A DNA stretch of 64,000 nt from assembly GCA_024811115.1 (NCBI GenBank), contig JAKOGH010000119.1:1-64000 (forward strand), written 5' to 3'. The stretch's first letter is position 1, and the number at the start of each line of letters is the position of its first letter. A model generated the notes under the pieces. It had not been told where the DNA came from and ran no database searches. It was given only the letters and a program-made list of their open reading frames with translations. Made by a program: the position numbers and the translations under genes. The stretch is from Terana coerulea. Its lineage: Eukaryota > Basidiomycota > Agaricomycetes > Polyporales > Phanerochaetaceae. Positions 1-12,424 of the stretch are shown here, one piece after another.

Positions 1-255
1 TGACCTGGGATACATAGCCGTTATAGGAGAGTGCGACGTCGGAGGTCCGATGGCCTGAGTGGACTTCCGCGTCAAGTCTCGAGTCGAGGAATTGTGGACT
101 TGCACCGCCCGAAAGGGCGGGATAAGCCCTTATCAGAGTCCGAAATTAATCCGAAAGAAACTGTGCTTCCGTCTTCCAATCTTGCATTGCGCAACCACCT
201 GCACTGCTTTAGTTTGAACCTACTTGACCTGTACCACCACCACCTCACCCAAACC

Positions 256-1278
256 ATGGATGCTGAGTTAGAGATTTCACAATGCTATAGAGATCCCGAC
301 TTATGGTTCCCAGACGGCAGCGTCGTACTCAGATCAGAGAATACGCTCTTTCGGGTGTATTCTGGCATCCTTTCCCAGGCCTCTCCTGTATTCAAGGACA
401 TGTTCGCTCTCCCGCAACCTCTCCTGGGCGCTTTTGAGGGCTACAGCTACGACGGATGCCCACTTGTCCACATGCCGGATTCCGACCGTGACCTACGGCC
501 GTTTCTGAGGGCTTTACATGACTGCAGGTGAGTCTGTTATTTAAGCACCAACTTGGCCGCTGACGCCATATCAGCCAGTTTGACGCAAACGAATTGAAAC
601 AGACGGATATCCCTATTGTCATCTCCGTACTTCGTCTAAGTACGAAGTAGCGTCCTCTCACTTCGAAAACGGGCCATCGACGCGCTTTGTCGTTGGTATC
701 CATCCACCCTGCAGAGCTACAGCCCACTCTCCGGTTCTTCGCGACCTCGAGAGGACTTACCTCGGCATATCCTCGTCGCCAACGTAGCACGGGAAGCAGA
801 CGTCCCTGTCTTGCTTCCTGCTGCGCTTCTCTTCTGCTGCGCCACCGCCGCAGCCCGCATACTGTACGACGGCATAGAACGCGATGGCATCCGATATGCT
901 CTTGCGGAACCAAACCGACGAGCTGTGTTTATCGGTCGCACGTCGCTTTGCCACGCAGCCCGCAGCCGCACGCAGTCATTCTTCTTCTACCCGCGGTCTT
1001 CGAACCCGAAGTGTGGGAATGTTGCTCGGTGCAGCGAATTCTGTCGCATATATGCGTCGGTATTCGACGGCAAAGAAGATCCTTGGATGGACCCTTTTCA
1101 TCGTATGAACTGGAAGGCAATCCGGAGCACCTGCTGCCCGGTCTGCGCTAACAGCTGGGAAGCACATCATAAAGAAGCGGCGGAAGAAGTGTGGCGGGAG
1201 ATGCCGTCGTTTTTCGACCTGCCTCCGTGGTCAGAGCTGGTAGAGAGATCCGCAGCCCGTAGTCCTGAAGGCTACTGA
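256..1278 (+). CDS. BTB/POZ domain protein with a frame break
   Basis: The start is ATG at 256, with an exon 256-527 ending at CAG|GTGAGT and a second exon from 575 after ATATCAG. The N-terminal part (YRDPDLWFPDGSVVLRSEN, then FRVYSGILSQASPVFKDMF) is the BTB/POZ fold that basidiomycetes use in large families of probable Cul3-adaptor or scaffold proteins. After the intron the frame reads FDANELKQTDIPIVISVLRL and then meets a TAG at 648-650. The expected BTB continuation SLRKRAIDAL resumes in another frame from about 658 and stays open to the TGA at 1276-1278. The C-terminal part has a Cys-rich stretch (NPKCGNVARCSEFC). A single-base indel near 640-657 explains the break; a true pseudogene is the alternative. 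Domain identity is seen in sequence; the Cul3 role is family knowledge only. Confidence 0.72.
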
Positions 1279-1888
1279 GTACCCAAAAGGTCTATCGCCA
1301 TTGCACCTAACGCAGATATTGTGACCTCGTCTTGCTAATATGCTCATCTAGTTACGAGTTTGGCTGTTTCCTCTATGCTCATGATCCTACCTCTCGGAGC
1401 GTCTCACTGCTGTAGAGAGGATCCCGGGCCTGATGTTATATGTAGTACTCAGCGCTGCACCATGATTTTTCTGCATAAATATTCATCACAAAGTCAATAT
1501 TAGCTTACTGATCACTTTAAAACTGGCCACTCACGCCGCTGTTGTCAGTAGGAAGCGGGTAGCGTCTGCAGCTTTGCAGCTTTTCGGATGTTGCCGAACG
1601 CCACAAAGGCCTCGCTGGCGTCTGGCGATCTCGATCCTAACCTTGTGCCGAACCGCCATCATCACCCTGTCTGCAAGTCAGGGGAACACTCCTACGACCT
1701 TTTTTTTGCCTCCGTCGGAGCCCGAAGCTGGGTCGTTGCAGGTTGCGCATGCTAGGGAATAGCAAAAGCCTGAAGAGAGTAGCGCTCTGAAAATGAGGTG
1801 TGTGCTGTGTTGCTCGAGAATCAAGATACAACGTCAGCACTGTTGATCACTTATCCGAGTATCCAGCGCCAGGGCTACCATCCATGAC
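1279..1888. other. Intergenic region, no gene seen
   Basis: About 610 bp between the stop of the BTB gene and the start of the F-box-like gene. Only short reading frames without splice support or recognisable motifs. Presumably holds the 3' UTR and terminator of the first gene and the promoter of the second. Confidence 0.5.
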
Positions 1889-3182
1889 ATGCCACAAGAA
1901 GTGCTGGATCGTATCATCGACTCCGTGGCTTCAACCGTTTTACGAGCCTCTCGTGACCCGACCTTGCACGCATGCGCCCTCACACATCGGTCTTGGACGC
2001 ACGCCGCCCAGAAGCATATACATCATTCCGTTTCTTACGACTTCTACTGCTCTCGTCCTGACATCAATCCGGAGACGTATACCGATTCTTCTGTTGCTCG
2101 TCTGGTCCGTTCAGTATCGATCGCCTCTCTTCCGCCGCCGAGCACGACAGAATCATCGGATAGAGGATTATGGGAAATCTTGCCGCGCTTTATGAACTTG
2201 AACACTCTGATACTGGAGGGCTTTGAATGGTCTCATTGCTCTTCACAAGATCGGCACACGTTACTCTCCGTCTTCGGCGGAACAGTCACTAAACTCAAAC
2301 TTGCGAGCTACGGGTTCCAGAACGGCGCCGACTTTGCCTATTTCCTCTTTGCTTTTCCGAAGCTCACGGACTTGGAGTTCAAATTCATAAATCTCCCAGC
2401 CCGTACATACCCACAGCCAACTGAACCAAACCTCGATTGCGAACTTGGGAATTCGAGCCAACCACTGGCAAGTCCGAAGCTCCGCCGCATTTCGGTGGAC
2501 TGGGGCTACCAATACGATCATGAGAGACTTGTGATACTCGCGCAACAACTACTGCAAGGGCTGTCTACCATCGCTTCGCAAATAGTCGCACTTGGAATCC
2601 AATTTGAGTGGCGCTGTTGGCGGTCTCCATACGAACTTCCGCTATTCTTGGTCGCCCTGGGCCCCGCCATTGTCGATTTGGAGATAGCTATGCATGACAT
2701 GTTACCAGAAGATCGCTGTAAGCGCTCGAATCCTCTTGCGTTCTTAAACTTGCTGAACGCGCCGGGCATTTGCAGTAGGAACATTCCCGACGCTATATAC
2801 ATGCACGGGTCTCAGGACAATCACGTTATCGGACATATTTTGGAATCTTTCCGATGACAAGAGCGACGCATCCTGGGTCATCACTCTATTGGCGTCCATT
2901 CGCTCGACGCATGTTCAAACCATCAACCTTATTCTGCCGTGCTTCCGCCCATTGGAATTCGATCACTCCCCGCTGAACTTCGAGGCACTGGACGTCTCGC
3001 TCAGCAGCCCCAGGTTCTCTGGTACCATCGTCAACCTCGTTCTCCAGACTGAATTACTTCGACTGGACCCAAAGAGTAGAGCCCTGGAGGCCAGCCGCAT
3101 GGAAGGCGAACTGAACCTGTTGCTGCCGCGCCTTTTGTCAAGAGGCGCGCTTCAGATCGTCGACAGGGATCAGGTCGTATGA
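1889..3182 (+). CDS. F-box/leucine-rich-repeat-like protein, two exons, intact
   Basis: It begins MPQEVLDRIIDSVAS, a typical fungal F-box-like start (LP-x-E-V-L-D-x-I-I), followed by CALTHRSWTHAAQKHIHHSV, the usual second half of the motif. The rest has irregular leucine-rich segments (LNTLILEGF, PKLTDLEFKF, SPKLRRISVDWG), as in LRR-type substrate receptors of SCF ubiquitin ligases. A 58-bp intron at 2718-2775 (GTAAGC...TTTGCAG) joins exon 1889-2717 to exon 2776-3182. The spliced frame is continuous (GTFPTLYTCTGLRTITLSDI) and totals 1236 nt, 411 aa. Without the intron the reading stops at 2857. It is not close to the five MHPCL-type F-box genes further right. The substrate is unknown. Confidence 0.78.
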
Positions 3183-3800
3183 TACACGCGTGTGCGTCAA
3201 TTCGCAATCTCTGCTCCGTACCTCAGACGGCGAGCTACCTGCCTCTTATATTCGCCGTTTCTCCGACCGTGCCACAGATTCCCTGCTCACTTGCTCGTTT
3301 CATGTAGGCGGTTTCATGCAACCAGTTCAGGCACTTGACTCTAGGAGTTCAGTGTTGTGCTCAGCAAACCAGCACCCTTTCTCGAGAACGCTTGGCATGC
3401 GCGAGGCTTTGGTACGCTTCTATACTCCGTTCTCTGACGGATTTGGGCTGGTCAGACTCAATCAATATCTCTGACTTGAGGGAGTACCGGCTACTGTGTA
3501 TGACGGCTTTACTTGAACATTGAATGTGAAGCTTACATCGCCTTCGGCTTGGCTGAAATGACCTGTTATAGCCCATAAATACGCTGGTGTGGGAGAACAC
3601 ACTATAAATACCACAGTTGCTGTCAGCTGTATACGTGGTGAAACACAACTTCCAAGCGTAAAAACCTTGTCAGTCATACATAGGCGAGACAACATGCAGT
3701 TACAGCTACGTATGAACGGAGAATAAATAGTAAATTGGGGAAGGTCAATTGACAACCCCACAAGAAGGAACTGACATAGCTACATAGCTATTCCATAGCT
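3183..3800. other. Convergent intergenic region, no gene seen
   Basis: About 620 bp between the ends of two convergent genes. Short overlapping frames on both strands have no family resemblance. Expected to hold two 3' UTRs. Confidence 0.5.
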
Positions 3801-5182
3801 TCACCCGCTGTCGGCTCCCAGCTTGGTCGCTTGACTGAGATCCTCTCGTTGTCCGGAGTACGAGAGTCTCTCGGCGTCGTCCTCCGTCAACTGGCTGATT
3901 TCGATGGCAATAGACTTCATGTCATACGCGTCAGAGCTATGGGCTCGTCGTAGAGGGAATGGAACACTCCCGCTTCTTTGAGATGGACCAACAACGCCCG
4001 CTGTGGTCTGCTGCGTGGTCTTTCCAAACAGCGCCTTATCAGAGTGTAGGCCAACACGAAGGATGATCATGTTGAACACGACTGAAATGATCGGAGATAT
4101 CTACAAAGACTCGAATTAGCAGATCACCTAGTATGGCAAGGAGTAAAGTACGTACCATGTCTAGAATCACGTACACCCCGGGAGATTTGACAATAAAAGT
4201 GACCAAGGCTGCTGTGATTGTCATGGAGTAAATTGCGCCAGACTCAATGACGACACGCAAAACCGATGACATCGAACTGTTGGCACGATATTGGCTGGCG
4301 AAGCGAGTGGTACTCCATATTCGGTATGCCAGGAGACCTATGCGATGAGTGTTTAGTCGGCCATAAACCAGTACTTAGAGATCCTCAATACTGACTTGTA
4401 GCAGAAAGATTAGTCGCCAGTGTAGTTGAATAAGTCGAGGTAATCCATCGGCCAGTCTGTACGGCGAAAATATCGCCGGCATGCGAGGATGCAGTCGCAA
4501 GAGCAACATTGGTCCCTATGGATGATGCTACGGGGTATCAGTTAGCCACGCAAGTCATAACAATGTCGATTAATGGCAAGGAAGACTGCTGACCTAGTAG
4601 TCCACACCATCCCAGCATTGGGAAGAGTACTACAAAGACATTGTGCTGCCAAACAACGTAAGCACGATAAATCTATATGACTTGGGTGCTGAGCATGTGT
4701 CCCTGGCAAGTGAACGGTAGAACTTACGACGACACCGTCGAGAATCAGAGTTTGAGCGTTGTACACGCAACTTTTGATAACGAATGTTGTCTCGGACACG
4801 TCGTTGAAGTACTGAACAGGCCCACCAGGAAGGGAGGGACCGACGTTGAGAAAGCCCTGGCAGATGCGAGTAATGTTGACGATCATTTCCTACAATGACA
4901 CCCGATTTGAAGCGTCAACGAATGCCATGCATGTCAATGCGTAAAACGCGTACCACTGTTGCCAGAGTTATGAGGGCGAATCCAGTTGCAATAAGCGCAT
5001 AATTCGGACGCCTCTTGCGACGGTTACGCAAGAGGATCCAGAGCGTGAGGATGAACATGAGCACCGAGAACCCTAAGAAGAAGCACCACTGTTAGCGAGA
5101 ATAGGTTCATACGAAACCTGCGCTGACCATAGAGCATGGCCTCCAAAGAAGTAGAAATGAGCCCCGCCTCTGTGAGCAGCAT
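3801..5182 (-). CDS. Seven-helix fungal integral membrane protein, seven exons
   Basis: Seven exons on the minus strand: 5182-5128, 5072-4954, 4889-4728, 4672-4594, 4527-4396, 4337-4156 and 4100-3801. All introns are GT-AG and the sum is 1029 nt, 342 aa, with no frame break. Hydrophobic segments include FSVLMFILTLWILL, YALIATGFALITLATV, IYRAYVVWQHNVFVVLF, SGAIYSMTITAALVTFIV and GVYVILDM plus ISPIISVVFNMIIL. The order fits the multi-helix membrane family very abundant in Agaricomycetes (diagnostic segments DGVVIYRAYVVW and RVVIESGAIYS). The C-terminal tail is hydrophilic and Ser-rich (about 80 residues) and probably cytosolic. A receptor or sensor role is often supposed for the family but not established. 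The start is the first ATG giving an in-frame exon into helix 1. Confidence 0.8.
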
Positions 5183-6258
5183 ATCAGCAAGGAGATTTGC
5201 AGAGTCTACTTCTCCTAGTCCAAGGTGCTACCTAGGGTTGTCCTGGCATTCGAGTGGCTGGGTTTTTGAGGCATTTTATAGATAGCTGCGGCGGCGAGCG
5301 GTGGCGGCGAGCGGCATCAGTACTATCAGATACAAAACGCGCGCAGAACCCGGTGGCAGACTCAGTCAAACAGAGGAACGGATAGCACCATAGTATGAGC
5401 GATAGCTTTGAATGGCATGATCAAAGTAGAGTCCGAACTCTTTAAGTTCATTGCGACGCATGGCGTCGTGACCTGAGGGGATGACACCTCCATCAGACTT
5501 CAACAAGATGCAAACAGCGCCCCAAATGCAAACAGACTTCAGAAATCCTATGCATCTGTGTCAGATCGCTTTGTGAATGGAATGAGAGCAAGCAGGCGAC
5601 AACAGACAACGTGGCAGCGTAAGTTCGGCCCAGCGATGATTACGTAATGAAGTGCAAGCCTTGGCGGCATTTTCCGAGGCGCTCTATCTACCAGTAAGGT
5701 GAACTCGAATATTGTGAATACTGGCCACCATCTGACCGCCGTGACCAACTTAGATAGCAGCTGACCGGTGATGAGTATGCTCACGTGTCCCTCGTGTCAG
5801 ACTTCAATACATTTCTTAGAAGACAAAGTGCACGCCGCTCTCATCAGCATCTCCCATCTCCTTCGACAATTTTCAAACGCGCTGCCTTTGACAGTTCGGT
5901 GAGCGAGATCTATCTTGCAAGTAGCTCCGTGGAAGTCTAACTTAGAGGCAGCTTGATTACCAGCCCAATAACCGCTGTATCTTTGGGGTCAGCCGACCAA
6001 CAGGAGTCGGCGGTGGACGCCCAATTGACATTGCAATTGAGTCCTTCGCGCCTTGGTGGCCGCGGCCTGAACCTTGTCCAAACGAATGCAATGTAGATTT
6101 CATACAGCATATCGGAGCGCAGATTTCCCCCAGTAGCTGCGCCTCGAGTCAATATCCAGCAACTTTCCTCGGTATACTGCATATCCCTTACTGTCGCAGC
6201 ATCGCGTGCACAACCTATACGGTTACCAAACCTCCAGGAACGCTTGTCAAGCTCTGCA
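5183..6258. other. Divergent intergenic region, no gene seen
   Basis: About 1.08 kb between two divergent genes, presumably carrying both promoters. A minus-strand frame at 5548-5784 starts with a hydrophobic stretch (MSILITGQLLSKLV) but has no supporting exons or family resemblance. A G/C-rich direct repeat (two copies of GGCGGCGAGCG) lies near 5290-5315. Confidence 0.45.
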
Positions 6259-7555
6259 ATGTCTCAACTCTTATCCAGCTCTGTCCTAGCGGGGACTTCG
6301 CCTTACAAAACTATCGGATGTTTCTCCGTCCGCGATACAGGCGCGCCCACTAGCAGCAATGAACCATACACTACTCTAGTCGTTTTACACGGGTTCGCAT
6401 GGCACAGCGGTTCGTACCATTACCTCTGTCTCTGCATGGTGTTGAAAAGCAATGAACTAACTCTCATACTTCGCAACAGGGATATTCACTCGTTTTCTGC
6501 CACTTTCTGGCAGGTGCGGGTGCCGCATCGTGCTCGTCAATCGCCGTGACTATCCCGGTTCAGTTCCATTCGACGACGCCGAGCGGGCTCTGCTTCACTC
6601 TGCCCAATTCTCTACTCCAGAAGCAGCCCTAACGCTTGAAGCATTCATGAAGGCACGTGCTAGGGAGCTTTGCGACTTCCTCGAATCCTTTGCCCATGAA
6701 GAGAATATCGCACCTGGGTCTTTGATTGTTGCAGGATGGTCATTCGGTGCGGCGTGGGTCATGGCCATGCTAGCATACGCTTCTAGCTTCCCCGTCAAAA
6801 ACCCAAGGTCTCCTCTCATTAAGTTTATCAAGCGAGCCGTTGTGTATGGTATGTAATGTATGTATCTTACTCTCCCGCTCTTAAGTTGACCGTCATCATT
6901 TTCTTGCGCAGATCCTCCCTACCATGCGCTCGGATACCCTCCTCCCACCGAGTACTACAACCCATTGTCTCACCCATCGCACCCTCCCGGAGAAGGTGCC
7001 AAGTTGTTTCCAGCTTGGGTCTCCGGCTACTATTTGCACGGGAATTCCCCTTCCGAGCTGGAACATCGCATCGCTCTGGGCAAGCCACAGCCAACCATTC
7101 TAACTTTGACCATCGACGATATACACGAGGCCCTCTTTGACAAGCCGGCGACTCCAGGCGGCTCTGACGACATCCTCGTGCATGCTGGTATCCATACCGG
7201 CCTATGGGAAACCGTCAGAAAGAGTGCGCTTTATGTTTCGTCAGACGGAGGGCCCCGCAGCGATTGGGATGTGGTCGAGCTCCGTTACATGTGGTGCGAT
7301 CAGTCTGTCTGGGAGATGCCGTGGGGAACTTGGGCTCTACAGGCTGAGATCCGGAACGCTGAGGAGGCAGGCAAGCCCCTCAGGAACATCTCGCTCATGA
7401 GGTTGACCGCCGCGAATCACTTTGTACGTGTCATTTTTGCTTCGCTTTATGCAAGGCTAACCTTGTCACACCGAAAGGCTCATTGGGACCAACCTGAGCG
7501 CACCCTGGCTGCACTGCTGTCTGATACTGTTGAAGAACCCCATCCTCGCACCTGA
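6259..7555 (+). CDS. Alpha/beta-fold hydrolase, four exons
   Basis: Exons 6259-6409, 6480-6848, 6912-7423 and 7478-7555 (GT-AG introns of 70, 63 and 54 bp) total 1110 nt, 369 aa, with no frame break. Hallmarks in order: oxyanion-hole strand TTLVVLHGFAWHSG, strand RIVLVNRRDYPGS, nucleophile elbow VAGWSFGAAW (G-x-S-x-G with the catalytic Ser), and a late His in NHFAHWDQPE placed as the catalytic base. There is no signal peptide, so it is probably intracellular. The substrate cannot be told; esterases, lactonases and C-C hydrolases share this fold. The ATG at 6259 is the first in frame. It is divergent from the membrane protein and convergent with the methyltransferase. Confidence 0.85.
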
Positions 7556-8157
7556 CCTGGCGCGGATTGTGACCTGTTGAAAGCGGCGACTCCTGAGTAT
7601 TATTTTGGCGGATGACTCGCTCATCTGAATACATAGATACTAGCATTGCGTGTGCTCTGGATAATGTCGGTCAGCTGGCTCTAAGCTTGCTGTGATTCAT
7701 GTCTGTAGCGAGTAGTGCAAGAAGCAAGTATCATGTGACGCGTAGGACAGGCTCACGAAGTTGATACAGAATATTGTGTAGACATATTACGAGAAGCGAT
7801 GTGTTGCAATGGTAGCTGGCTGGTCTTTCCAGCGCTCGTGAAGCCCACACTGAGGTCCGTCGTTTCCTAAGTACCGTAGTTGGGCAAGTTACATAAGTGC
7901 CATCTCAGACTCGTGAGAGTATGGCGGCAGCGAGACACGATTCGCCAACAACGCATGGAGTGTAATTCGGGCTCAGTCATTCCGGATGCCAAAAGTCAAG
8001 TCACATTCTGATAAGATCACAATACCCGTACAGTCGGATGTGTGCGTCCATGATTGTAGACATGCACAGGAAAGCAAAGCGTCGAGCTGTAGTGACATGA
8101 AGTGGAACACAGTGTGTGTCAGTTCAGAAAGAGGAGACGAGAGACACATGTGGCCAG
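7556..8157. other. Convergent intergenic region, no gene seen
   Basis: About 600 bp between two convergent stop codons. No coding pattern; expected to contain the two 3' UTRs. Confidence 0.5.
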
Positions 8158-9343
8158 CTACCCTCGTTTCCGGCACCAAAGGAAGCACATTCGCTGCCAG
8201 ACTTCATAACGGGGATCGTTCATCTCTGATTCCCATGCCGTCTGCAGCTGCGGAGTCATGCCGGCAGCAACGAGCTCCGTACTGCTGGCTCGTGTTCTGG
8301 CTCTGATGATGGAGTTTCGCATAATCTCAGCCAACTGGCACAAGATGGGATCTGAAAAGCATGAAGTGAGGTCATGACATGAGGAATGTAGAATGATAGC
8401 AGACCTTCAGGTGACCAGTAAGATAGAATTTGCTCGCGAACATTTATTTGACTAAACTCTCCACTGGCACGTATCGCCATTCCGAGACTAGTGCCAATCT
8501 CAGGGTCCAGCCCCTTTCTGCGCATATATGCGGAGAATATTTCGTTGCATTCCTTTTGAGCAGGTCCAATATCATAGGGAAATTGCAGAAAGCAAAGATC
8601 CTCTATCAGGAGCCAGCCACGAGGTTTCAACAGCGGTATTATACGACGAATTAGGTCATCGGCGTGCGGAATCTAGAGAGAATAATCAGTCGCGTAGGGG
8701 AAGCATACACAGAGACACCACCGTGCGTACGTGATAGAGAACAATACGAAGGTGAATGACGTCGAATTTTTCTTGATCCCAGGGAAGTTCGTCCAGCAAG
8801 TTTTGTTGCTCAAACCGTAGATTAGGTGGGAAAGAGCTGAACAATATGCCGAAACGAGCATTACACTTGCATGCATATAGATACGCGTAGGATATGCGTA
8901 CCGTGGAGGTAGTGGGGACATATCCACTGCCACTACTTCTGCATGGGGATACTCCTGCGCAGCTTGAGATGCCCACGCGCCGCTGCCGGCACTGCATACA
9001 GACATGGCTCGTGAGTCAGTCAAGCACGCGATGGCAAGCAAACCTTACCCCAGTTCCAAGATAGCAGTCGGATTGTCCAACGGAGCAAGAGCGAGTCTTC
9101 CATCCAGATATTTCAAGAACCCTTCATGCTGGTAGTCCAGACTAGACGGGGCACACAAAGTCAGCACAGCTATGGAACATAACAGCACCCAGCGTAGGAG
9201 TACCGCTGCCACTCCTCTTCAAGCTTAATTCCCTAGAACAAATGCGTGAATCGAAGCCAGAGCAGTGGAAGAATGTGACATACTGAGAACATATAGGGTG
9301 TTTGAGGGCCCTTCGGACAATCGGACTTGAACGCAATGTCCAT
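8158..9343 (-). CDS. Class I SAM-dependent methyltransferase, seven exons
   Basis: Exons on the minus strand: 9343-9284, 9232-9204 (a 29-nt micro-exon), 9141-9049, 8991-8902, 8836-8731, 8672-8405 and 8351-8158. The sum is 840 nt, 279 aa, all introns GT-AG. Motif I is ILELGAGSGAWASQ (SAM-binding glycine loop), followed by EVVAVDMSP (acidic residue for the ribose), FDVIHLRIVLYH (motif IV region) and LLKPRGWLLIEDL (post-motif strand). This layout matches the fungal LaeA-like/secondary-metabolite methyltransferase group, but the substrate is not predictable and no biosynthetic core enzyme is nearby. It has no signal peptide. The ATG at 9343 opens MDIAFKSDCPKGPQTPYMFS and is the only start compatible with the micro-exon phase. 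Confidence 0.83.
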
Positions 9344-11149
9344 CTAGGTAGCAAACACAAGGGGTATTGGTACCTTTGCAAGGCGTGGGCAGTTAGCTCT
9401 ATATATCTGAGCTGGATCACACATCATGTCTGGAGATTACCAGCAGATTGATGGGAAATATAGATTTGGGTAGCTATGCTGCTACCTCTCTGTGGTGTTC
9501 AGGACGCGCGAAATTTGCCAGGAAGGTACCTGGGAAGTTCCCATGTTTATGTGATGAATATCACCTGTTTTTCGGTGTTTACACCCTGATAAACGGGTGA
9601 AAGCCTTCATGGGAAATTTGGCAGAAAAATTGGACCTTTCACCAGACCGATTCACACGGCACAAACAAGCGATTTTGGCCCGAAAGCACAGTAGCCGCTG
9701 TCCGTGCCCCGTTTTGTGCTCACATCACTTAAATTTCACACTTATTTATGGTGAAAATGCCCCAAAGAATAGGGCAATTATTATATTCGAGTGGCTACCA
9801 CGTACACCTACAGCTTACATTACTATACATCCAGCACTCTATACAGCATCCTACAGGGTGCCCAGCCAACCACCAGCCCTTGACGGCCACCTGCTGGGGC
9901 AGAATAAGCGAAACAACACAGGAAGCTGATGCAGAGATAGGTAAGAACATCATATGGCAGATGAGATCTAAGAACGTACCTGATGCGCCAGCTATATACC
10001 CTCAAATCGTGACATGCATGCGGGGAGCTCGTATGATACAGGCTTGCTGAGGTAGGGGCAAGGGCAAGGGCAGGGACGGTACATGGGGCGGTAGTGCATG
10101 GGGATGTCAGATTCAGCTGCACATCTTCAAGTAACAACTGTAGCAGGGAGTCTGCGGAACAAAAGAAGGGTCAGAAAACAACATGGATTTGAGTACTCAC
10201 CTGTAACACTTACCGGAAGTGCTTGCGAGACAGCTGTAAGGTCTGATTAGCTGTGGCAACAATGTTGAGTGTGCAAGTCAACCGACACGTGTGCACCACG
10301 TACTGTTGACCTCTCAGAGCTCCTCCGAGATGTGTCAGCTGTCTATCCCTCATACCTGGGCTATCAGAAATCCGCGGCATGCACTGGTCTTCACCTGGCG
10401 CGGAAGAGGTCAGCTGGATACTTGAACACTGATTGGCATTGAAGTGGTGTATAGCAGCCTGGATATTCACCACCAGCATCCTGTTACAACAAGAGCATAA
10501 GAAGGCTCATCTGAAGTCAATTGAGCCAGTCGAGAGGAATGAAGATAGATATGGGAGGGGCGTGCGTCAAGCGACGAAGTGGAAGAGGGACGCGCGTCGC
10601 AAGCTTCGTCTGAGATGTGATTACGTAACAAGCGGAGTTTCTGCTTGAATTACTGTAAGCGCCCGATTGGGAAATTTCGCCAGGAAAATATGGCGGACTG
10701 GGGAACTTTCGCCACCATCAGGCGGCGGGAGAAATTCCCACGAAGACTCGTTTCGCCATGTGTAGCCTGATTTCCTGGTGAATCGGGGAAATTCAACAGT
10801 CCTACCGGCGAAATTAGGGCGGCTTGGACTCTACAGTGCCTGATAATTGACTCTCGACGTCTATAGCCTCTGCCCTGGGTCTTTAGTTCATCATTCTTGG
10901 GGGATGGAACACTGCTCGCTTCTGCACTTACGTACGAAAAACTCCTAGTCCCCTGACGAATAGAAGCGGTTGCGCATTGTATAGGCTGCGAGAGTCATTT
11001 GAGCGCTGCTGAAAGCTGTCTTCTCCGGACGAGATGCAGGCGTTGAGCTTTCCAGTGGTGGGTGTGCTAGCAGGACGGAATATCTCGGCACGCCGTTGTT
11101 CTGCTGCGTAGTCCGCCAGGGTACAATAATGCTGGTAGTTCATAGGGTT
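9344..11149. other. Gene-poor region with repeated GAAATTT/GCC motifs
   Basis: About 1.8 kb without a credible gene. Two stretches (9515-9680 and 10660-10830) are rich in variants of GGGAAATTT and GGCGAAATT. The second has inverted parts (CCAGGAAA near 10680, TTTCCTGG near 10775) and could fold into a hairpin of about 100 nt. It is probably an old non-autonomous repeat, but I could not define ends or a target duplication. Confidence 0.35.
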
Positions 11150-11155
11150 GACATA
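11150..11155. repeat. Target-site duplication GACATA, left
   Basis: Six bases directly before the left end of the foldback-like element, repeated at 12814-12819. Confidence 0.7.
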
Positions 11156-11345
11156 TATGGCGGCCCTTCTGCACATTTAATAGACGCCGTAACAAATTGA
11201 AACCCAGCCGTAAACAACCATAACAAATCGTAAGTAACCGACCGTAACTGTCTTCCAACCCCGCCGTAACCTTGATCCGTCGCCGTAACTTTGCTACTAA
11301 CTTGCCGGAATTCTGCCTCGCCGGAACTACTTGACCGTAACTCTC
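11156..11345 (-). repeat. Left terminal inverted repeat of the foldback-like element
   Basis: Reads on the plus strand as repeated CGCCGTAAC, GACCGTAAC and GCCGGAAC modules. It is the inverted counterpart of 12619-12813, with a perfect 25-bp tip and scattered differences further in. Confidence 0.7.
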
Positions 11346-12424
11346 TGCTATACTCCTAAGTTCTTCGCCGTCGTCGACGTTCCGCCTACCGTGTCACACA
11401 ACATACTTGCAAGACGTCACCGCATCTCTATCCACGCAACTCGCTCGCCCATGGCTTCGTTGATACCAAGCTGGCGCTACCGCACCTTGACGTACAGGAT
11501 TCCACTACAGCTTGTCCTTGGGACATGTAGCGCGTGCCGTGCTAAGGAGTGCGTTGGATGGGGACGTGGCAAGTAGAGGCTCGAGAGTAACAAATAGGTG
11601 CGTGCCAGCTATGCACTCTTACACTCATGGTAAACTCACTAGGCGGCTCGACTCAAGCAAACCAAGACTCTTGGCTTCCGACGCTTCATCCTTCAGGGCC
11701 CGGCTGTGTGCTACCACACGCCAGTCACGCCTTCCAGCAGTGCCCAACACTTTTCAGGAATGCGCTCTTCCGCAAGACCGCAAGTGCAAGCCTCCAGCAG
11801 CTGCGCTGGCTTGGACTGCATGCACTTCGCCATTGGTGTCGACCAGCTGCCACCAGCAGACTGGCATCCCTCTCCAATGGTAAGTGCAATCTCAAACCAT
11901 TCACAAGGTTCAATGGTTATACGAGGAGATGGTCGTTGACACGCTCGGTGCCCCCGAAGTCACCATACCGGCCTCCACCAATGACTCCCATGATCGCGAC
12001 CGGCCGACCACCTGGTGTGAATACACGCCCCTATGGCCGATGTCGATGCCTGTCAGCAGCAAGTGACTGAAGCTGAGATCGCGCGTGTAGTCGGCTATGT
12101 TTCCTGGCCCTCAGGGTGCGGGCCCTGTCCGCAAAAGCGTGTGGGTGAACAACAACTTGACGCTAGGAGGCAGCTAAACCAAGCTCTTGAAGCGTGGTTC
12201 CATGCATATACCTATGTGGTGCTGTGAGCCCATTGATGAGCTCAGCTGCAACGCCCGTGGCCTGCATTGCCTACCGGTGAGCGTTTCCGGTATGCTAGTA
12301 TCTATATCACTAGTAGGCCTTGTGTAGTGTTGAAGTTACGCAAAATTAATTAAATTAGCTTGTTGTGCTCATTGACACCAACACCTGAACTACAAGTATG
12401 GATAATGCGAGAGAGGGTGCAGGA

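Noticed and set aside
5548..5784. Possible N-terminal fragment of a second membrane protein on the minus strand
   Set aside because: One hydrophobic stretch only, no continuing exon with matching frame, and it is outside the intact seven-helix gene, which already has its own start.
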